A stretch of 64,000 nucleotides of DNA, from the NCBI RefSeq assembly GCF_001997345.1, contig NZ_CP019606.1, positions 2,852,001-2,916,000 of the forward strand. Reading direction: 5' to 3'. Below the pieces are notes generated by a model that was not told the DNA's origin, did no database searches, and was given only the letters and a program-made list of their open reading frames with translations. The stretch comes from Tessaracoccus aquimaris. GTDB lineage: Bacteria; Actinomycetota; Actinomycetes; Propionibacteriales; Propionibacteriaceae. This document shows, one piece after another, positions 18,631 to 28,482 of this stretch. Numbering within the stretch: position 1 is the first letter of the stretch; the number at the start of each line of letters is the position of its first letter. Position numbers and translations under genes: made by a program.

Positions 18631-19080
18631 ACACCGCTCGTTGAGCCGGACGGCCGACGAAGTCGCGCGTCCGCGTCGAAACGTCCGCTACCTTGAAGGC
18701 GATCCCGACCCAGTCTGCCCCCACCCCAATGCCGCATCCGGCGCTCATCCAAGGACCCGCCACCGACTCACGAGGGTTTCGACAGGCCAACGCGGGCTCC
18801 GCCCGACAGGCGGCTCAACCAGCGAACACCGCTCGTTGAGCCGGACGGCCGACGAAGTCGCGCGTCCGCGTCGAAACGTCCGCGACCTTGAAGGCGATCC
18901 AGACCCCCGTCTCGCGCCCACCTCACGAGGGTTTCGACACGCCAGCGCGGGCTCCGCCCGGCAGACGGCTCAACCAACAGGCCCGCCCGGCAGGCGGCTC
19001 AATCAGACGGCTCAACCAACAGGCCCGCCCGGGAGGCGGCTCAATCGGCAGGTGCGCCCGACAGTCCGGCTCAACCCGGC
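18631..19080. repeat. Repeat cluster R2
   Basis: Two forward modules (from about 18631 and 18829) and two inverted modules (about 18775 and 18928), of the same types as in R1. A decaying run of short partial copies ending GGCTCAA(T/C)C follows (18980-19080). Two spacers share CTTGAAGGCGATCC. It fills the gap between the esterase and the convergent acetyltransferase gene. Confidence 0.8.
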
Positions 19081-19085
19081 GGCGG

Positions 19086-19592
19086 TCAGCGGGCGTCGAG
19101 GGCCCGCGTCATCTGGACGCGTCGACCCATCGACGTCAGGCCCAAGCGCTCCTCGACCGCGACCAGCCCGACCTGGAAGGGCGTCGCCGGCGCGGACTCC
19201 ACGAAACCGCACGATGCGTAGAACGGGGCGTTGAAGGCGACGTCGGCGAAGGTCCGCAGCGTGATCTCGCGATACCCGCGGCGCCCTGCCTCGGCCACGG
19301 CCGCCTCGACGAGCCGCCGTCCGATCCCCCGGCCGCCGGACTCCGGCAGCACCGAGACCTGCTCCAGGTGCGTCGCCCCGTCGACCTCGAGCACCTGCAC
19401 GAACCCGACGATCTCACCGCCAACGGCGGCGACCAGCGTGAAGCCGGGCGCGGCGCGACGCTCGGCAGCCGTCGCCGCGGGGGGCCACTCCTCGGGGCTC
19501 AGCAGGTCGACCAGCAGCCGATCCGCGGCGCGCTCGACGCGCTCCGTCGCCTCCCAATCGGGCCCCTCCGCGGGGCGTAGCACTGCCTCCAT
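19086..19592 (-). CDS. GNAT-family N-acetyltransferase
   Basis: 168 residues: the core strand VAAVGGEIVGFVQVLEVDGATHLEQVSVLPESGGRGIGRRLVEAAVAEA holds the acetyl-CoA loop (GGRGIG), followed by FYASCGF. The substrate is unknown. The start at 19592 is set by a TAGGGT -10 (19600-19605) 7 nt upstream; the longer open frame lies across the fhs promoter. Confidence 0.87.
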   Translation of the reverse strand: MEAVLRPAEGPDWEATERVERAADRLLVDLLSPEEWPPAATAAERRAAPGFTLVAAVGGEIVGFVQVLEVDGATHLEQVSVLPESGGRGIGRRLVEAAVAEAGRRGYREITLRTFADVAFNAPFYASCGFVESAPATPFQVGLVAVEERLGLTSMGRRVQMTRALDAR

Positions 19593-19710
19593 GCGTCCCA
19601 CCCTAAGCCACCCGGCTGAGCCTGAAACTCCCCGTCGACCACGCCAATGTGGCCCTGACTGGCACCCCCGCTGAGGGGGATGCCATAGTGAGTGGGACGA
19701 ATCCCGGAAG

Positions 19711-21399
19711 GTGCCAGCGTTGACACTGAACAATATGGAGATCGCCCAAGCGGCCACCCCGCTGCCGATCGCGACGATCGCCGAGCGACTCGGCATCGAC
19801 CCAGACAAGATCGAGCCCTACGGACGCTTCAAGGCGAAGATCCCGCTCCGGGTGCTCGGCTCGCTCCCCCCGAGGCGCCAGGGTCGGCTGATCCTCATGA
19901 CGGCGGTATCTCCAACCCCCGCAGGCGAGGGCAAGACCACCACGACCGTCGGGCTGGGCGACGCACTGACCCGGCTGGGCGAGAAGGCGATGCTGTGCCT
20001 GCGTGAGCCGGCGCTGGGCCCGGTATTCGGCATGAAGGGCGGAGCCGCGGGCGGCGGCTACGCGCAGGTGATCCCGATGGAGGACATCAACCTGCACTTC
20101 ACGGGCGACTTCAGCGCGATCGCTTCGGCCAGCAACCTGCTGGCCGCCATGATCGACAACCACATCTTCCACGGCAACGCGCTGGGCATCGATCAGCGCC
20201 GCATCACCTGGCGCCGGGTGTTGGACATCAACGACCGCGCGCTGCGCCAGATCGTGACCGGCCTGGGCGGCGTCAGCAACGGCTTCCCCGCCGAGGGCGG
20301 GTTCGACATCGTGCCCGCTAGCGAGGTGATGGCCGTGTTCTGCCTCGCCACCTCCCTCGCCGACCTGAAGGAGCGACTCGGGCGGATCGTCGTCGCCCAG
20401 ACGCTCGACAAGCGCCCCGTCACGGCCGCCGATCTGGGCGCGCACGGCGCCATGACGGCGCTGCTGCGCGATGCGCTGTCCCCCAACCTGGTGCAGACCA
20501 TGGAACACACGCCCGCGTTCGTGCACGGCGGGCCGTTCGCCAACATCGCGCACGGTACCAACACGGTCATCGCGACCCATTCCGCGCTGCGGCTCGCCGA
20601 CTGGGTCGTCACGGAGGCGGGTTTCGGTGCCGACCTGGGCGCGGAGAAGTACTTCGACATCGTCTGCCGGGACGCCGGGTTGCGTCCCGCCTGCGCGGTC
20701 GTCGTGACGACGGTGCGCGCCATGAAGTACCACGGAGGGGTCGCCGTCGAGGACCTTCCCGACGTCGACGTCGATGCTGTGCGCGGCGGACTGGTCAACC
20801 TCGAGCGGCACGTCGCCACGATGCGTGACGTGTTCGGGCAGAAGGTCGTCGTGGCCATCAACCACCGCGCCGAGGACGCTCCGGAGGAGGTCGCGGCGAT
20901 CGTCGAGGCATGCGTGCGGCTGGGCGTGCCAGCCGTGGAGGCGCGCCACTTCGCCGAGGGCGGCGCCGGGGCGGAGGAGTTGGCACGGGTCGTCATGCGC
21001 GTAGCGGGCGACAACGCCCCGACCGAGCCGACCTACGGCTACCCCCTGACGGACTCGCTGCTTGGCAAGCTTCGCGCGGTGGCGACCCGCGTCTACGGGG
21101 CCTCTGACGTCAGCGCCAGTTCCGCAGTGCGGGCCAAGATCCGCCGCCTGGAGGCCGACGGGTTCGGTGGTCTGCCGATCTGCGTCGCCAAGACCCAGTA
21201 CTCGTTCTCCACCGACCCGAAACTCAGGGGCGCTCCCGAGGGGCATGTGGTCGACGTGCGGGAGGTCCGGCTCAGCGCGGGCGCCGACTTCGTGGTGATG
21301 ATCTGCGGCACCATCATGACAATGCCGGGCCTTCCCGCCCGGCCGTCCGCCGAGGCCATCGACGTCGACGAGGACGGCGAGATCGTCGGGCTGTTCTGA
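19711..21399 (+). CDS. fhs: Formate-tetrahydrofolate ligase
   Basis: 562 residues, normal length. It makes 10-formyl-tetrahydrofolate from formate, THF and ATP for one-carbon metabolism. The ATP loop is [45 protein letters not shown] and [19 protein letters not shown] are hallmark segments. The start is uncertain: GTG 19711 overlaps the GGAAGG site, and the in-frame TTG at 19720 has ideal spacing to it. Single gene, with no folD nearby. Confidence 0.96.
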   Translation: MPALTLNNMEIAQAATPLPIATIAERLGIDPDKIEPYGRFKAKIPLRVLGSLPPRRQGRLILMTAVSPTPAGEGKTTTTVGLGDALTRLGEKAMLCLREPALGPVFGMKGGAAGGGYAQVIPMEDINLHFTGDFSAIASASNLLAAMIDNHIFHGNALGIDQRRITWRRVLDINDRALRQIVTGLGGVSNGFPAEGGFDIVPASEVMAVFCLATSLADLKERLGRIVVAQTLDKRPVTAADLGAHGAMTALLRDALSPNLVQTMEHTPAFVHGGPFANIAHGTNTVIATHSALRLADWVVTEAGFGADLGAEKYFDIVCRDAGLRPACAVVVTTVRAMKYHGGVAVEDLPDVDVDAVRGGLVNLERHVATMRDVFGQKVVVAINHRAEDAPEEVAAIVEACVRLGVPAVEARHFAEGGAGAEELARVVMRVAGDNAPTEPTYGYPLTDSLLGKLRAVATRVYGASDVSASSAVRAKIRRLEADGFGGLPICVAKTQYSFSTDPKLRGAPEGHVVDVREVRLSAGADFVVMICGTIMTMPGLPARPSAEAIDVDEDGEIVGLF

Positions 21400-21497
21400 C
21401 CGCGGGCCAGGTCGACGCCGTCCGGCTGGGCGCAAGCGCAACCCCGTTCATCGACGCCCGGAGGGACACTATTCACGGGACCCGGCGCGGGGGCTTC

Positions 21498-21577
21498 TTG
21501 AGCAGCATCCGTTGGTCGTTGGCCGACACGCCGTGACCACGCGGCGTGTCGCGCAACGAGTTGCCGATACTGCTCAA
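21498..21577. repeat. 80-bp palindromic element, copy 2
   Basis: TTGAGCAGCATCCG at the left end and a matching CTGCTCAA right end, with a strong inner hairpin GACACGCCG-N8-CGGCGTGTC. Lies 98 bp after fhs and 90 bp before the Pr6Pr gene. Same length as the copies at 28332, 38121 and 44226; closest in sequence to 944-1022. Confidence 0.75.
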
Positions 21578-21667
21578 CGCCTGACCCGCACCCCGGGCGA
21601 CGGCGCGTCCGTCCACGGCACCCCCGAGGGGGTGACGGAGCGCCACCGTCGCCAGTAGCGTTCGGCC

Positions 21668-22312
21668 ATGAAGCCGCTGTGGCCAGCCGTCGCCCGCCTC
21701 ACCCTCGCTGCCCTGATCTTGGCGGCGGTGGCGTGGACCTTCGCCTTCGCCTGGGCCGATCTCGGGAAGCCCCCGAACCCGTTCAACTACTTCGGCTATT
21801 TCACGGTCCAGGCCAACCTGCTGGCGATGGTGGTGCTCGCAGCAGTCGCCGTCCTCAGCCTGACGGCGAGGCGCGTCCCTGGCTGGCTGCACGTCGCCCG
21901 GGGCTGCGTCACCGTCTACCTCGTCATCGTCGGGATCGTCTACGCGACGCTGCTCGCCCCGCTCGCCGAGGCCGGAGGTGTCCCGGTGCCGTGGGCCAAC
22001 ACCGTCCTGCACATCATCACCCCGCTGTTCCTGCCCCTCGACTGGGCCCTTGTCCGCGACCGACCGCCCCTCCCGTGGCGGGCACTGCCGTGGGTGCTGG
22101 CCTACCCGGCCGTCTGGTTGGGCGTGGTGCTCGCCCGCGGCGCAAGCGACGGCTGGGTGCCGTACCCGTTCCTTGATCCGGGCAACGGCTACGGGTCGGT
22201 CGCCGTCGTCTGCCTCGCCATCTTCGCCACCGGCCTCGCGCTTGGCGCGGTCGTCTGGTGGGCCTCCCACCGGCTTCCGAGTGTGCCCGCGGCCGATGGA
22301 GGAACGGCTTAG
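21668..22312 (+). CDS. Pr6Pr-family membrane protein
   Basis: 214 residues, six hydrophobic segments. PNPFNYFGYFTVQANLLAM and WANTVLHIITPLFLPLDW are typical of the Pr6Pr (FAR-17a/AIG1-like) family, whose bacterial role is unknown. TAGCGT at 21656-21661 ends 6 nt before the ATG (leaderless). Its end overlaps the convergent LtrA gene by 4 bp. Confidence 0.83.
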   Translation: MKPLWPAVARLTLAALILAAVAWTFAFAWADLGKPPNPFNYFGYFTVQANLLAMVVLAAVAVLSLTARRVPGWLHVARGCVTVYLVIVGIVYATLLAPLAEAGGVPVPWANTVLHIITPLFLPLDWALVRDRPPLPWRALPWVLAYPAVWLGVVLARGASDGWVPYPFLDPGNGYGSVAVVCLAIFATGLALGAVVWWASHRLPSVPAADGGTA

Positions 22313-23571
22313 GGGCGCGGCCCGACCGCCTGCTCGACGCGACTGCTGAGCGTGCGATGGCCCCGCAACTCGTACCCGACGACGCTTACCCACGGGATCA
22401 GCGTCAGCACCGCGATAACCACGCTCAACGGAGCCCCGGATGCGGCGAGCACCACGCCAAGGACGGCGACCGCAAGGGTGCCGAGGAGCAGGCCGAGGTG
22501 GAACCCGTCAAAGCCCGGCAGCAGCACGTGGAACAGCGCGAAGATCACCGCTACCGCCGCGGTGGGCGCGGACGCCAGGACCAGCGCCATCGACAGGAGC
22601 GTGACGTGGCTCTCCCCCTCCACATAGTTGGCCGCGACGTGCAGGCCCGCCCCGGTGGCCGCGATCGAGGCATAGAGCAGGACGTGCAGCACCACGACGA
22701 CGTGCAACCGCTCCGGTCGAACCGCGAGCAGTTCGCCGGCGGGAAGGATGAAGTAGATCCACCAGATGCCGAACCCCATCGCGAGGCCCGCGACGCTGAC
22801 GACGATGGCGTTGAGGCTCCAACCCGACGCCGTCACGTCGGCGCCGACCGCCGTCACGGTGCCGAGCACCACCTCCCCGAGCGTGATGATCGTGAAGGCG
22901 CCATAGCGCTCGGCCATGTGGTGCGGGTGCCACGGCAGCCTGCGACGCCGTTCCGCGAGGACCGGGTAGAGCACCTCCTGCAGCAGCCACACGCCCATCA
23001 CCGCCAAGGCGATCTTCGGGGGCAGCGGCAGGAAGGCTTGAAGGCACCAGCCGACCTGCGAGATGACCAGCGCCCGAACGTAGGCGAGCGCCGTGGCGCG
23101 GTACTGCTGCGAGTCGTGGGCCACCCGCAGCCACAAGATGATGACGCCGACGCGCATCACGACGTAGCCCAACACCATCTGCTGGTTGTTCAGCGCGAGG
23201 CCCGCGTCGACCGACGTCACCATGGGCTCGATACCGAGCGCCAGCACCAGGACGCCGACCATCTGCATGAGCGTGACCAGCCTGACCGACCAGTCGTCCG
23301 TGTCGAAGGCCGAGAGCAGTTGCGAGTAACTCGACCACGCCCAGGTGATGCCGAAGACGGCGAAGAGGAACGAGCCGATGCCGACCACCCAGTGGCCTTC
23401 GCTCATGAGGCGCCCCAGTTGCGAGGACGCGATGGCGATGGCGACGACGGCGATCAGGTCGAAGATCAGTTCGAGCGGCGACCCTACGCGGTGAGGCTCG
23501 TGCGGGTCGCGTCCGACCATTGGAGTGAGCCCGTGCGGCGGCCGCGGCGCTGCGGTGTCGGTGCTTGTCAC
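22309..23571 (-). CDS. ltrA: Low-temperature-requirement protein A (LtrA) family
   Basis: 420 residues with about 12 membrane helices; VSPLELIFDL-type opening (GSPLELIFDLIAVVAIA), AERYGAFTIITLGEVVLG and a HxxLxxG-rich C-terminus define LtrA. First described in Listeria as needed for growth in the cold; the molecular role is unknown. The GTG start has GGAAGGA 7 nt upstream. Confidence 0.88.
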   Translation of the reverse strand: MTSTDTAAPRPPHGLTPMVGRDPHEPHRVGSPLELIFDLIAVVAIAIASSQLGRLMSEGHWVVGIGSFLFAVFGITWAWSSYSQLLSAFDTDDWSVRLVTLMQMVGVLVLALGIEPMVTSVDAGLALNNQQMVLGYVVMRVGVIILWLRVAHDSQQYRATALAYVRALVISQVGWCLQAFLPLPPKIALAVMGVWLLQEVLYPVLAERRRRLPWHPHHMAERYGAFTIITLGEVVLGTVTAVGADVTASGWSLNAIVVSVAGLAMGFGIWWIYFILPAGELLAVRPERLHVVVVLHVLLYASIAATGAGLHVAANYVEGESHVTLLSMALVLASAPTAAVAVIFALFHVLLPGFDGFHLGLLLGTLAVAVLGVVLAASGAPLSVVIAVLTLIPWVSVVGYELRGHRTLSSRVEQAVGPRP

Positions 23572-23691
23572 GCGAGGTCCTTCCGGCGGGTGGGAACAGA
23601 GTACGGCCGACGGTGCCCCTCACGTCGGATGCGCGGGCGGCGCGATCCCACCACAATCGAAGTCGACCCCAAAGGACCCTTGACAGAATTC

Positions 23692-23709
23692 ACTTGTTTT
23701 TTGCAAGCT
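23692..23709. promoter_or_regulatory. Putative HxlR operator and promoter of the VOC gene
   Basis: ACTTG-N7-CAAGCT dyad (CTTG/CAAG arms around TTTTTTG) just after a consensus -35 TTGACA at 23680-23685. It is an AT-rich patch in GC-rich DNA, upstream of the VOC-HxlR pair. Confidence 0.45.
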
Positions 23710-23774
23710 AGAGATGGGTCAGACACGGCCCACCGTCGACCGACCGGGTCGGCGACCCTCATGAAGGAGCCAGC

Positions 23775-24209
23775 ATGTCCCAACAGGTCTTCGTCAACCT
23801 CCCAAGCAGCGATCTGGAACGAAGCAAGGCGTTCTACACCGCGCTGGGCGCGACGATCAACGAGAACTTCACCGACGAGAACGCCGCCTGCATCGTGTTC
23901 AGCGACGAGATCTACTTCATGGTCCTGACCAGGCAGTACCTGCAGACGTTCACCACCAAGGAGGTCATCGACCCCGCGACCCACGCCCAGACGAGCATCG
24001 CCTTCACCCGCGACTCCCGCGAGGACGTGGACTCCACCATGTCGGCCGGGTTGGCCGCGGGCGGCAGCGAGCCGCGCGAACCGCAGGACTACGGTTTCAT
24101 GTACTCCCGCGACCTCGAGGACCCGGACGGCAACATCCTCGGCTTCCTGTACATGGCCCCCGAGGCGGCGGCGAAGGGGCCGGAGGCGTACCTGGCGGAG
24201 AACTCCTGA
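23775..24209 (+). CDS. VOC-family protein (PhnB/lactoylglutathione-lyase-like)
   Basis: 144 residues: VNLPSSDLERSKAFYTALGA at the N-terminus and SRDLEDPDGNILGFLYM at the C-terminus. This single-domain group is common and poorly characterised. GGAG precedes the ATG. The HxlR gene starts 2 nt after its stop, so the pair is one operon, a common arrangement in which the regulator senses a reactive compound. Confidence 0.87.
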   Translation: MSQQVFVNLPSSDLERSKAFYTALGATINENFTDENAACIVFSDEIYFMVLTRQYLQTFTTKEVIDPATHAQTSIAFTRDSREDVDSTMSAGLAAGGSEPREPQDYGFMYSRDLEDPDGNILGFLYMAPEAAAKGPEAYLAENS

Positions 24210-24210
24210 C

Positions 24211-24888
24211 GTGGCTCCCCGGGGCCATGGGCAGTACTGCGGCGTCGCGACCGCCGTCGAACTCGTCGGGGAGCGGTGGGCGATCCTGATCATCCGCGAC
24301 CTGCTGGTCGGCACGCGGCGCTACTCCGACCTCAAGCGAGGGCTGCCGAAGGTCCCCACCAACATCCTGGCGACGCGACTGAAGGAGTTGCAGGAGGCGG
24401 GCGTCGTGCGCAGGGTGCCGATCGCCAAGTGTGGCCCGGCCTACGAACTCACCGACTACGGCCGGGCGCTCGAGCCGATCATCCTGGCGCTCGGGCGCTG
24501 GGGGTTCGCGTCGATGGGCGAACCGGCCGACGGTGACGTCGTCACGGCCGACTCCCTGACGGTGGCGCTGCGGGCCGCATTCCGACCCACGTCGGCGCCG
24601 GAGGCGACCTACGAGATGCGGGTCGGCGAGGCGCGCCTTCTGGTGACAGTCACCGACGGCCGCCTCACCGTCGCCGACCTCGGCACCGCCTGGGTGGCCG
24701 AGCACGACGCTCGATCGGAGGTCGTGATCATGGCGGGTCCGAGGATCCGCGAGGTGATCGCAGGCACGCTGACCCCGGCCGACGCGCTCGCCGAGGGCGC
24801 CGTCGAGGTGCTTGAGGGAGACCCCGGGCTACTGGAACGCTTCGCGGCGACCTTTCGGATCGATCCTCCGGTCGCACCGGCGCGGTGA
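24211..24888 (+). CDS. HxlR-family regulator with C-terminal SCP2-like domain
   Basis: 225 residues. The N-terminal winged helix (about 8-105) is typical HxlR: CGVATAVELVGERWAILIIRDLLVGTRRYSDLKRGLPKVPTNILATRLKEL. The C-terminal 110 residues (YEMRVGEARLLVTVTDGRLTV...AGPRIREVIAGTLTPADALAEGAVEVLEGD) resemble an SCP2 lipid-binding fold, which suggests a hydrophobic ligand. GTG start, operon with the VOC gene. Confidence 0.85.
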   Translation: MAPRGHGQYCGVATAVELVGERWAILIIRDLLVGTRRYSDLKRGLPKVPTNILATRLKELQEAGVVRRVPIAKCGPAYELTDYGRALEPIILALGRWGFASMGEPADGDVVTADSLTVALRAAFRPTSAPEATYEMRVGEARLLVTVTDGRLTVADLGTAWVAEHDARSEVVIMAGPRIREVIAGTLTPADALAEGAVEVLEGDPGLLERFAATFRIDPPVAPAR

Positions 24889-24939
24889 CCCGCTCTTCGG
24901 CGGTCTCGGCCACGGAGGGCCTGGCGAGGCGGCGAGCCC

Positions 24940-25605
24940 TCAGCCCTGGCGTCTGACGATCTCGGCGATCCAGGCCGGCGCGAAGGGCGAGGTGCAGTTC
25001 GGCGGCGTCGGGTAGTCCTTGAGTACCTCTAGGCGCTCACCGATGGACACGGCGCGCTCGCGGAGCGCGGGATGATGGATGCCGATCTGCGCCAGGCAGG
25101 TGTTCATCTGCCACTGGAGCCGCTCGGGGGCGTCCTTCATCTCGGCCTCGATGGTGTCGAGCAGCCCAGGCAGGTCGAGGCCATCGGGCGCCTTCGCGAC
25201 CCGGTCGGCCGTCAGCGCCCAGCCCGCGCTCGCGATGACGGGATCCGGGTCGTCGAGCCAGGCGATCCTCAGCCGGTCGGCGTGCGGCCCCTTCCCGACG
25301 ACGTAGCCCACCAGCCAGTCGTGCACCTTGGGCGTGCGTGCGCCGCGGAGCATCGCGTCGAGTTCGTCGGCGTCGAACTGCTTGGGTCGACAGATCAGCA
25401 GGGCGACGAGTTTGGCGGCGGTGTCGTCCGTCACCCAGAGCCTCTTGGCGAGATCCTGGTCGGCGCCGAGTCGCTTTGCGACGGCACGCAGTTTGGTGAG
25501 GTTGACGGCGTGGTCATCGCCGTGACGCTGGTTGACGCTCTGGATCCTGGGATCGGCGAGGGCGCCCAGTTCCGCAAGCACCTCGTCCGTCGTCGTGTCC
25601 GTCAT
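24940..25605 (-). CDS. AlkD-like DNA alkylation repair protein
   Basis: 221 residues of HEAT-like alpha-helical repeats. SVNQRHGDDHAVNLTKLRAVAKRLGADQDLAKRLW...KLVALLI matches the opening of the AlkD family, whose members excise alkylated bases. The Trp/Asp catalytic set cannot be confirmed by eye, so the catalytic function is inference. The ATG at 25605 has AGGGAG upstream and a TAGGGT -10. Confidence 0.75.
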   Translation of the reverse strand: MTDTTTDEVLAELGALADPRIQSVNQRHGDDHAVNLTKLRAVAKRLGADQDLAKRLWVTDDTAAKLVALLICRPKQFDADELDAMLRGARTPKVHDWLVGYVVGKGPHADRLRIAWLDDPDPVIASAGWALTADRVAKAPDGLDLPGLLDTIEAEMKDAPERLQWQMNTCLAQIGIHHPALRERAVSIGERLEVLKDYPTPPNCTSPFAPAWIAEIVRRQG

Positions 25606-25651
25606 CTCGGCTCCCTTCTGAGGAACCAACCCTAGACCGCGCGTCGAGGGC

Positions 25652-25996
25652 TCACCGGACGAACGCGCTGGTGCCGATCAGCGTCATGGCGGTCGACATC
25701 AGCAGCCCGGCGACGACCGCGAGGATCAGCCTCATGCGTCGCGACGTGTGCCACGGAATGATCGCGACGATCGCGAACCAGACGAAGGCGATCAGTGCCG
25801 AGCCGACGAGCACCCCACCGAGCGACGGATCGCTGATGCGTCCGAACCCGCCGCCGCTGCAGCCGCTGATGCCGCACCAGTTGATCGTCATCCACACACC
25901 GGCGAGCCAGGTCACAGCCAGGGCGATGGGAACGGTCCACAGCAGATGCAGCAACGGCCGTGGCCTGAACTGCGGGGCTGCGTTGAACTCGCTCAT
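25652..25996 (-). CDS. Hypothetical small membrane protein
   Basis: 114 residues with three hydrophobic segments (about 18-40, 60-82, 88-110) and a Gly/Cys-rich loop INWCGISGCSGGGFG. Not recognised. A TACCCT -10 at 26003-26008 ends 6 nt before the ATG, supporting a real, leaderless gene. Confidence 0.65.
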   Translation of the reverse strand: MSEFNAAPQFRPRPLLHLLWTVPIALAVTWLAGVWMTINWCGISGCSGGGFGRISDPSLGGVLVGSALIAFVWFAIVAIIPWHTSRRMRLILAVVAGLLMSTAMTLIGTSAFVR

Positions 25997-26083
25997 CGCA
26001 AAAGGGTAGGTCGGGGTGGGGCCAGCGACGCCCGACCGGGAGGCTCACGCGGTTAGGGTTGGGGGACCCCACTTAGGAGAAAC

Positions 26084-26905
26084 ATGTCCGAGCAGACACC
26101 CCCGGATCCCATCGCCCCCTTGATCGTCTCGGCCGAGGCTGTGGCGTCGAAGGATCCGTACGACGTCATCCTCAGCAACATCGAGGTGGTCAACGAGTTG
26201 GCCGCGCTGTTGGGGCCGGACGAACTGCCCGCCGCCGCCCTGATCAGCTACTACACGGACTTCTACCAGGCGCAGATGGCCAATGGCGGCTTCTCGCAGT
26301 TCGCCTTCAACAGCGAGGCGTCGCCGTTGGTGCTTGAGTGCGTCGCCGCCGGCCTCGAGCAGATGGGCGCGGCGCAGCACGCGGCGGTGTTCTCCCGGGC
26401 GCGGGCCGAACTCGACGCGATGAGCACGGAGGACATCGAGGATTTCCTGGAGAGCGACCTGTTCGGCGAGAACCCGGTGCGCGACAGGCTCGACGCCGCC
26501 GCCGTCGGCTTCGCGGAGGCCGAGGACGACCTCGTGATCCGCAACGCGGCGTACCTGATGAGCCAGCCGGACGTGGTGGTGCTTCCCGAGGAGGAGATCC
26601 AGGGCCTGATCCGCGACCTGCTCGCGGAGCTTCCCGACCTGGCGGAACGCGAGGCCGCGCTGGAGGACATGCCCCAGCCCGACTTCGTCTACATCGCGAT
26701 CGGCCTGTGCGAGCGCGCGGGGCTGACCCTCGACCGTATCACGGCAGGGTCGCCCGGAGAGGGCGGCGAGATCGACTGGTTCTTCCTGACCGATAAGGGC
26801 CTGCACCGCTACGAGACGGTCGGCGACGAGGCGGTCCTGTACCCCGGAGAGGGCGACGAGGAGATCCTGCGGGCAAGGATCGCCGACCTGCTCCCGGTCG
26901 GCTGA
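26084..26905 (+). CDS. DMP19-family protein (DUF4375)
   Basis: 273 acidic residues. ALISYYTDFYQAQMANGGFSQF is the DMP19 signature; the Neisseria member mimics DNA and blocks a repressor. The C-terminal 60 residues (DWFFLTDKGLHRYETVGDEAVLYPGEGDEEILRARI) form an extra beta-rich part. AGGAG precedes the ATG; TAGGGT at about 26053 is the likely -10. Confidence 0.8.
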   Translation: MSEQTPPDPIAPLIVSAEAVASKDPYDVILSNIEVVNELAALLGPDELPAAALISYYTDFYQAQMANGGFSQFAFNSEASPLVLECVAAGLEQMGAAQHAAVFSRARAELDAMSTEDIEDFLESDLFGENPVRDRLDAAAVGFAEAEDDLVIRNAAYLMSQPDVVVLPEEEIQGLIRDLLAELPDLAEREAALEDMPQPDFVYIAIGLCERAGLTLDRITAGSPGEGGEIDWFFLTDKGLHRYETVGDEAVLYPGEGDEEILRARIADLLPVG

Positions 26906-27470
26906 CCGCTCGTTGAGCCGGGAAAGCACAGCTCGGTGAGCCGGGCCCGTACCGCTCGTTGAGCCGGGCCGGCCGACGAAGTCGCGCCGCCCGCGTCGAA
27001 ACGTCCGCACCCCGACCGCAGAACCCAACCAACCCTGCCTGACCCAGGAGGATTTCGACACGCCAACACGGGCTCCGCCCGGCAGGCGGCTCAATCAGCA
27101 CACCCGCCCACAATCGGACCCCTCGACAAGCTCGGGGAACGACCCGCTCGTTGAGCCGGGCGCGCCGACGAAGTCGCGCGGCCGCGTCGAAACGTCCGCA
27201 ACCCAACCGACCCTGCCCTGACCCAGGAGGATTTCGACACGCCAACGCGGGCTCCGCCCGGCAGGCGGCTCAATCGGCAGACCCGCTCGTTGAGCCGGGC
27301 CGGCCGACGAAGTCGCGCCGCCCGCGTCGAAACGTCCGCAACCCGAACGCAGAACCCGACCCCGTGGAACCCCGCGAGCACTCCGCACGCCAACGCGAGG
27401 TTCCACTCGACCAGCACTCAGTCCGCACACCGATCAGACGATCGGACCCCTCGACAAGCTCGGGGAACGA
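26906..27470. repeat. Repeat cluster R3
   Basis: Three forward modules (CGTTGAGCCGGG ... GACGAAGTCGCGC ... GTCGAAACGTCC) near 26958, 27148 and 27286. Two inverted modules (ATTTCGACACGCC ... GGCTCAATC) near 27051 and 27230. Two short forms (CCCCTCGACAAGCTCGGGGAACGA) near 27118 and 27448. It lies between the convergent DMP19 and TSUP genes. Confidence 0.82.
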
Positions 27471-27478
27471 CGGCGCAA

Positions 27479-28297
27479 TCAGCGCAGCATCGGTGCGACT
27501 GTCTCGACCCAGACGTCCCAACCCAACTTGAGGATCAACGCCGCGGAGACGCACAGGAAGATCACGCGGACGAAGCCGGTCCCCTTCGCGATCGCCGTCC
27601 GCGACCCCAGGTAGCTACCAGCGACGTTGGCGACCGCCAGGCACAGCCCGAGGCCCCAGACGACCGCGCCCGTCGGCACGAACAGGGCGAGCGCCCCCAG
27701 GTTGGTGGCGAAGTTGACGATCTTGGCCTTCGCGCTGGCGGCGATGAAGTTGTACCCGACAACGCTCACCAGGGAGATCACCAGGAAGGCGCCCGTGCCC
27801 GGGCCGAGCATGCCGTCGTAGAAGCCGATCCCGATCCCCAACAGGGCAGCCACGAAGTGGTGCCGACGCCCCTCGAACCGGAGGCTGGTGGCCGCGCCGA
27901 GCCGCGGGCGGACGGCGACGAAGATCGCGACGGCAGCCAGCGCCAGCACGATGATCGGCTTGAACACCGCCGTCGGCAGCACCGTCGCGACCGCGGCTCC
28001 TGCGAAGCTGCCGAGCAGCGCTAAGCCCGCCATCGGCAGGGCGGTTCGGAGATCGGGTTTCACGCGTCGGTAGTAGGTGACGCTGCTGGTCGCGGTGCCG
28101 CAGATGGACGCCAACTTGTTGGTGGCAAGGGCCTGCACCGGGGCGAGTTGCGGGACGAGCAGCAGCGCGGGCAACTGGATCAGCCCACCCCCGCCGACCA
28201 CGGCGTCGACCCAGCCCGCCGCAAAGGCGGCGACGACGAGCAAGGCCAGCGTCTCGACGCTGATGCCGTCGGGCAGCCAGGCGTCGAGCGGGATCAT
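27479..28297 (-). CDS. TSUP (TauE/SafE) family membrane transporter
   Basis: 272 residues, about eight helices: AAGWVDAVVGGGGLIQLPALLL at the N-terminus and FYDGMLGPGTGAFLVI in the second half are the paired family motifs. Members export sulfite, sulfoacetate or related anions; the substrate here is unknown. The start at 28297 is set by TAGGGT (28305-28310) 7 nt upstream. Confidence 0.9.
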   Translation of the reverse strand: MIPLDAWLPDGISVETLALLVVAAFAAGWVDAVVGGGGLIQLPALLLVPQLAPVQALATNKLASICGTATSSVTYYRRVKPDLRTALPMAGLALLGSFAGAAVATVLPTAVFKPIIVLALAAVAIFVAVRPRLGAATSLRFEGRRHHFVAALLGIGIGFYDGMLGPGTGAFLVISLVSVVGYNFIAASAKAKIVNFATNLGALALFVPTGAVVWGLGLCLAVANVAGSYLGSRTAIAKGTGFVRVIFLCVSAALILKLGWDVWVETVAPMLR

Positions 28298-28331
28298 GGC
28301 CGCCACCCTACGACAGCGGCCGGGTGGGACC

Positions 28332-28411
28332 TTGAGCATGTTTGGTTGCTCGTTGTCCCCCGCAGCACATTTGAACGTTCAGATCCGAAACGAGTTACCA
28401 AACATGCTCAA
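28332..28411. repeat. 80-bp palindromic element, copy 3
   Basis: Ends TTGAGCATGTTTGGT and ACCAAACATGCTCAA are perfect 15-bp inverted repeats, extended to 23 bp with two mismatches. A central TTTGAACGTTCAGATC contains the palindrome TGAACGTTCA. Lies 71 bp after the flavoprotein stop and directly upstream of the TSUP promoter. Confidence 0.88.
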
Positions 28412-28482
28412 CGCCAGGCCCTCCCGACACCCCGAACCTCCGGAGCCCAGGGGACCCCCGGGACCCCCGCGCCAGGGCGGCG

